This document shows positions 6,140-8,108 of a DNA stretch of 8,108 nt, piece after piece. The DNA lies in the NCBI GenBank assembly GCA_030017935.1, contig JASEGF010000029.1, forward strand, positions 6,337 to 14,444. The letters are read 5' to 3'. This DNA comes from Bacteroidales bacterium. GTDB lineage: Bacteria; Bacteroidota; Bacteroidia; Bacteroidales; DTU049. Position 1 is the stretch's first letter, and each line of letters begins with the position of its first letter. The notes under the pieces were generated by a model. That model searched no databases. It was not told the origin of the DNA and saw nothing but the letters and a program-made list of their open reading frames with translations. The translations under genes and the position numbers were made by a program.

Positions 6140-7741
6140 ATGAAAAAAATATATTTATTGACTTTTTTATTAATAACAGTATCAGATATATTCGCCCAAG
6201 ATTATCAATCGTTGAGAGCAAAAGAAGAGTATGATTTATTTAGTACTATAATGGTTAATAACTATTCTCCGCAAAATAAATATTACACAAAAGATTTCAA
6301 TACTAATCACACAAAAAATGATATAAACACGATAACTACTTTTGGAGAAGGTATTGCGATGATTTTAGAAAGTTATATTACAATGTATGAAACCACAAAA
6401 GATAAAGCTTATTTGTATAAATTTCTATTCCAATCATTATGTATCCTCGAGGAGCGTCCAGACAATAGTATAGATAGTACAAAAGCCTCTAGATGGGCTT
6501 TTGATCCAATGATGTATCTGGATGGCAAAATATTAGCGGCATTATCTAGATTTGTATATTTTATTGAATTCGAAGAACCCACTCTTATAAATGAGCCCAT
6601 TTATCAATTTGATGAGTTAAAAGCTGAAAAATATTTTCCACAATCCAATTATTGTAATAAATTTAACATAGTTTTTAATACTTTTGGGCAATATACTAAA
6701 TGGTTAACAGATAAACTGATAGAAACGCTCAATTGGTACATAAATAACGGTTACTGGAACGATAATTGCGCATTTACCAAATTTCCAAATATAAATAATG
6801 CTGCAGAGATCAATATGCAAGCTGGTTTTAGCAGAGCACTACTTTATCTGGGATTATGTACTAATGATAGCTCATATATAGCAAAGGCCAATATTATTGA
6901 TAATTTACTAAAATCTAATATGCAATTTTTTGATTATTGTAAATTAAAAAACTATAAGGCCCCTCTTTTTATATTAACTAATGACAACTCATACTGGTGG
7001 CATCATATGGGGTGGTATACACCATATCATTATTGTATAATACGTAGTAAAAGCATAGATGGGTATACTAAATACATCGAGGATATTAGTCATGCAGTGC
7101 CAGTTATAGAATTTTTAATGGATTATTATAAATATTTACCAAACACATCTTTAGACTACGATGATATGGTAAGACTGAGGAATATGTTTACTAAGCATAT
7201 TTATGATGGTAAAGGAGGATTTTATAGATCTGTAATGGGCACTGATAATCCAGTTTATCCACAATATAAATTAGATTATGCAGCATTAAATTATATTCCT
7301 TTGTATATTTATGATGGAGGTGATACCACTGCTACAGAACCTAATGTTTATGACATAATTCTTAATTTTTATCAAAAATATATATCAAAAAATTCTCAAA
7401 TACCTAAAATGCCATATTTCAATGGTGGTTTTTCTATCAAAGGACAAGCCGAAATAGTGAAAGCTCATTGGGAAAAAGAAGCATTTAATCTTACATTGTA
7501 TAATAGACACATAGTGTATGATCAGGATTTTTTTGCAAAAGACACACTAACTATTGCTCCACAACAATATGATTATTTAAATAGTGAAAATGACAAATCA
7601 TTTGCTGATCCAATAATTACCGATAATACATTCATCGTAGAGTCTGGCGTTACAGTAAATATGCATGCTAAAGAAAAAATAATTCTAAAATCTGGCACTT
7701 ATATTAAAGAAGGTAGCCACTTTAGAGCATATATAGAATAA
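6140..7741 (+). CDS. Secreted protein with probable helical-toroid body and 3-coathanger-stack-like tail
   Basis: The protein has 533 residues and a clear signal peptide (MKKIYLLTFLLITVSDIFA, before Q20). I do not know a named family. The body is rich in paired helices with aromatic residues, such as FGEGIAMILESYITMYETT (about 68-86), the WHHMGWYTPYHY segment and GKGGFYRSVMG. This is suggestive of an (alpha/alpha) toroid as seen in polysaccharide lyases, epimerases and unsaturated-glycoside hydrolases, but no catalytic signature can be confirmed. The last 46 residues (488-533) read FADPII-FIVESGVTVNMHAKEKIILKSG-YIKEGSHFRAYI, resembling the short beta repeat called a 3-coathanger stack in Bacteroidota secreted proteins. 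No YPNP-type T9SS domain is present, so the final location (periplasm, or surface by another signal) is open. It is downstream of and probably cotranscribed with the tail-fibre-like gene. A carbohydrate-acting role is a guess from the fold impression. Confidence 0.7.
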   Translation: MKKIYLLTFLLITVSDIFAQDYQSLRAKEEYDLFSTIMVNNYSPQNKYYTKDFNTNHTKNDINTITTFGEGIAMILESYITMYETTKDKAYLYKFLFQSLCILEERPDNSIDSTKASRWAFDPMMYLDGKILAALSRFVYFIEFEEPTLINEPIYQFDELKAEKYFPQSNYCNKFNIVFNTFGQYTKWLTDKLIETLNWYINNGYWNDNCAFTKFPNINNAAEINMQAGFSRALLYLGLCTNDSSYIAKANIIDNLLKSNMQFFDYCKLKNYKAPLFILTNDNSYWWHHMGWYTPYHYCIIRSKSIDGYTKYIEDISHAVPVIEFLMDYYKYLPNTSLDYDDMVRLRNMFTKHIYDGKGGFYRSVMGTDNPVYPQYKLDYAALNYIPLYIYDGGDTTATEPNVYDIILNFYQKYISKNSQIPKMPYFNGGFSIKGQAEIVKAHWEKEAFNLTLYNRHIVYDQDFFAKDTLTIAPQQYDYLNSENDKSFADPIITDNTFIVESGVTVNMHAKEKIILKSGTYIKEGSHFRAYIE

Positions 7742-7761
7742 ATAAATATTTTGGAACATAG

Positions 7762-7960
7762 GTGATTAGAGATTAGTGATAAGTGATGAGTGATTAATGA
7801 TGAGTGATTAGCGATAAGTGATAGGAGATAGGAGATAGATGATTAATGATTAATGATTAGTGATTAGTGATAGGTGATGAGTGATAAGTTAGGATTAGAG
7901 ATGAGTGATAAGTGATGAGTGATTAGTGATGGATGATAGGTGATAGGTGATAAGTGAAGA
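7762..7960 (+). repeat. Degenerate heptamer array, consensus GTGATnA/G
   Basis: Eighteen uninterrupted 7-bp units (7762-7887), a 17-bp break (7888-7904), then eight more (7905-7960). The unit is mostly GTGAT followed by TA, AA, GA or AG. The first base is sometimes A and the second sometimes A or C, but GAT at unit positions 3-5 is kept in 25 of 26 units. Because 7 is not a multiple of 3 and units carry TGA, TAA or TAG, all plus frames are closed, so it is not coding. It begins 20 bp after the stop of the preceding gene. Confidence 0.9.
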
Positions 7961-8020
7961 TTAGAGACGGAGAGACTTGGTGACGGGCTGAGGGGGAGAA
8001 TAGGGGATAAGTTTAGAGGA
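7961..8020 (+). other. G-rich purine tract
   Basis: The plus strand is almost all A and G here, with runs GGG (7985-7987), GGGGG (7992-7996) and GGGG (8003-8006), then only GG at the end. It could be decayed continuation of the heptamer array. Three G-runs plus a GG make a full G-quadruplex only marginal. Confidence 0.5.
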
Positions 8021-8042
8021 TTTTTCACAAAGATTTCTTTTG

Positions 8043-8070
8043 TTTGATTTAATTAGTCGTCCCTTAAAAA
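8043..8070 (+). repeat. 28-bp repeat, right copy
   Basis: TTTGA, two bases, TAATTAGTCGTC, one base, CTTAAAAA: 25 of 28 positions match the minus strand of 1614-1587. No similarity continues on either side that I can see. It may be the end of a mobile element continuing past the window, or a dispersed intergenic repeat. Confidence 0.7.
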
Positions 8071-8108
8071 GTCAATTTTAATATTTTATTTTAAAAAATA
8101 GAGAAGAA

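Larger units (their letters stand above)
7742..8108. other. 367-bp gene-free tail of the window
   Basis: No gene is visible. The stretch is a heptamer array (7762-7960), a G-rich purine tract (7961-8020), a short T/A-rich segment and the right copy of the 28-bp repeat (8043-8070). No hairpin terminator is seen after the stop at 7741. Composition changes abruptly from A/T-rich to purine-rich on the plus strand at about 7760. Confidence 0.7.

Noticed and set aside
7762..7960. CRISPR array
   Set aside because: The unit is only 7 bp with no spacers between repeats, and no cas gene is present.
7961..8020. G-quadruplex
   Set aside because: Only three runs of three or more G's are present, so a full quadruplex would need the GG at the end or splitting of the 5-G run; too weak to claim.
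1587..8070. A single 6.5-kb transposon defined by the inverted repeats
   Set aside because: There is no transposase or recombinase inside, and gcvH and tonB are core-type genes. The pair is reported as a repeat, not as a transposon.

Overview
The window looks like an AT-rich genome segment from a member of the Bacteroidota. The evidence is a C-terminal type IX secretion (T9SS) sorting domain with a YPNP motif, a TonB of the short C-terminal-domain type, promoters of the form TTTG-N19/20-TAnnTTTG, start codons mostly without Shine-Dalgarno sequences, and secreted proteins of kinds common in that phylum (tail-fibre-like, and a '3-coathanger stack'-like tail). I cannot resolve the order or genus.

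Layout. Positions 1-688 (minus) hold the first 229 codons of a secreted TraB/GumN-like protein that runs off the left edge. Positions 689-1196 hold no credible gene. They contain two minus-strand promoters, two related hairpin-plus-motif elements facing outward, and a long imperfect palindrome. A 65-residue membrane protein follows (1197-1394, minus). Next come one copy of a 28-bp repeat (1587-1614) and a strong terminator hairpin. The minus-strand pair gcvH (2409-2786) and tonB (1668-2348) ends at that terminator. Diverging from gcvH is an 850-residue T9SS-exported protein with five clear Ig-like/PKD-like modules and a divergent sixth (2895-5447). It is followed by a two-gene unit separated by 7 bp: a short tail-fibre-like secreted protein (5563-6132) and a 533-residue secreted protein with a probable helical-toroid body and a beta-type C-terminal tail (6140-7741). 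The last 367 bp carry a degenerate heptamer array of 26 units, a G-rich purine tract, and the second, inverted copy of the 28-bp repeat (8043-8070).

How it fits together. GcvH (lipoyl carrier of glycine cleavage) and TonB (energy transducer to outer-membrane transporters) are ordinary chromosomal functions. The three plus-strand genes all encode exported proteins and probably act at or outside the outer membrane, but no substrate can be named from sequence. The left 1.6 kb and the last 0.37 kb look like accessory or repeat-derived DNA around a conventional core.

I found no convincing undescribed defence, mobile or signalling system. The most interesting items are the 28-bp inverted repeats around 6.5 kb, the heptamer array, the paired hairpin elements, and the uncharacterised secreted two-gene unit.
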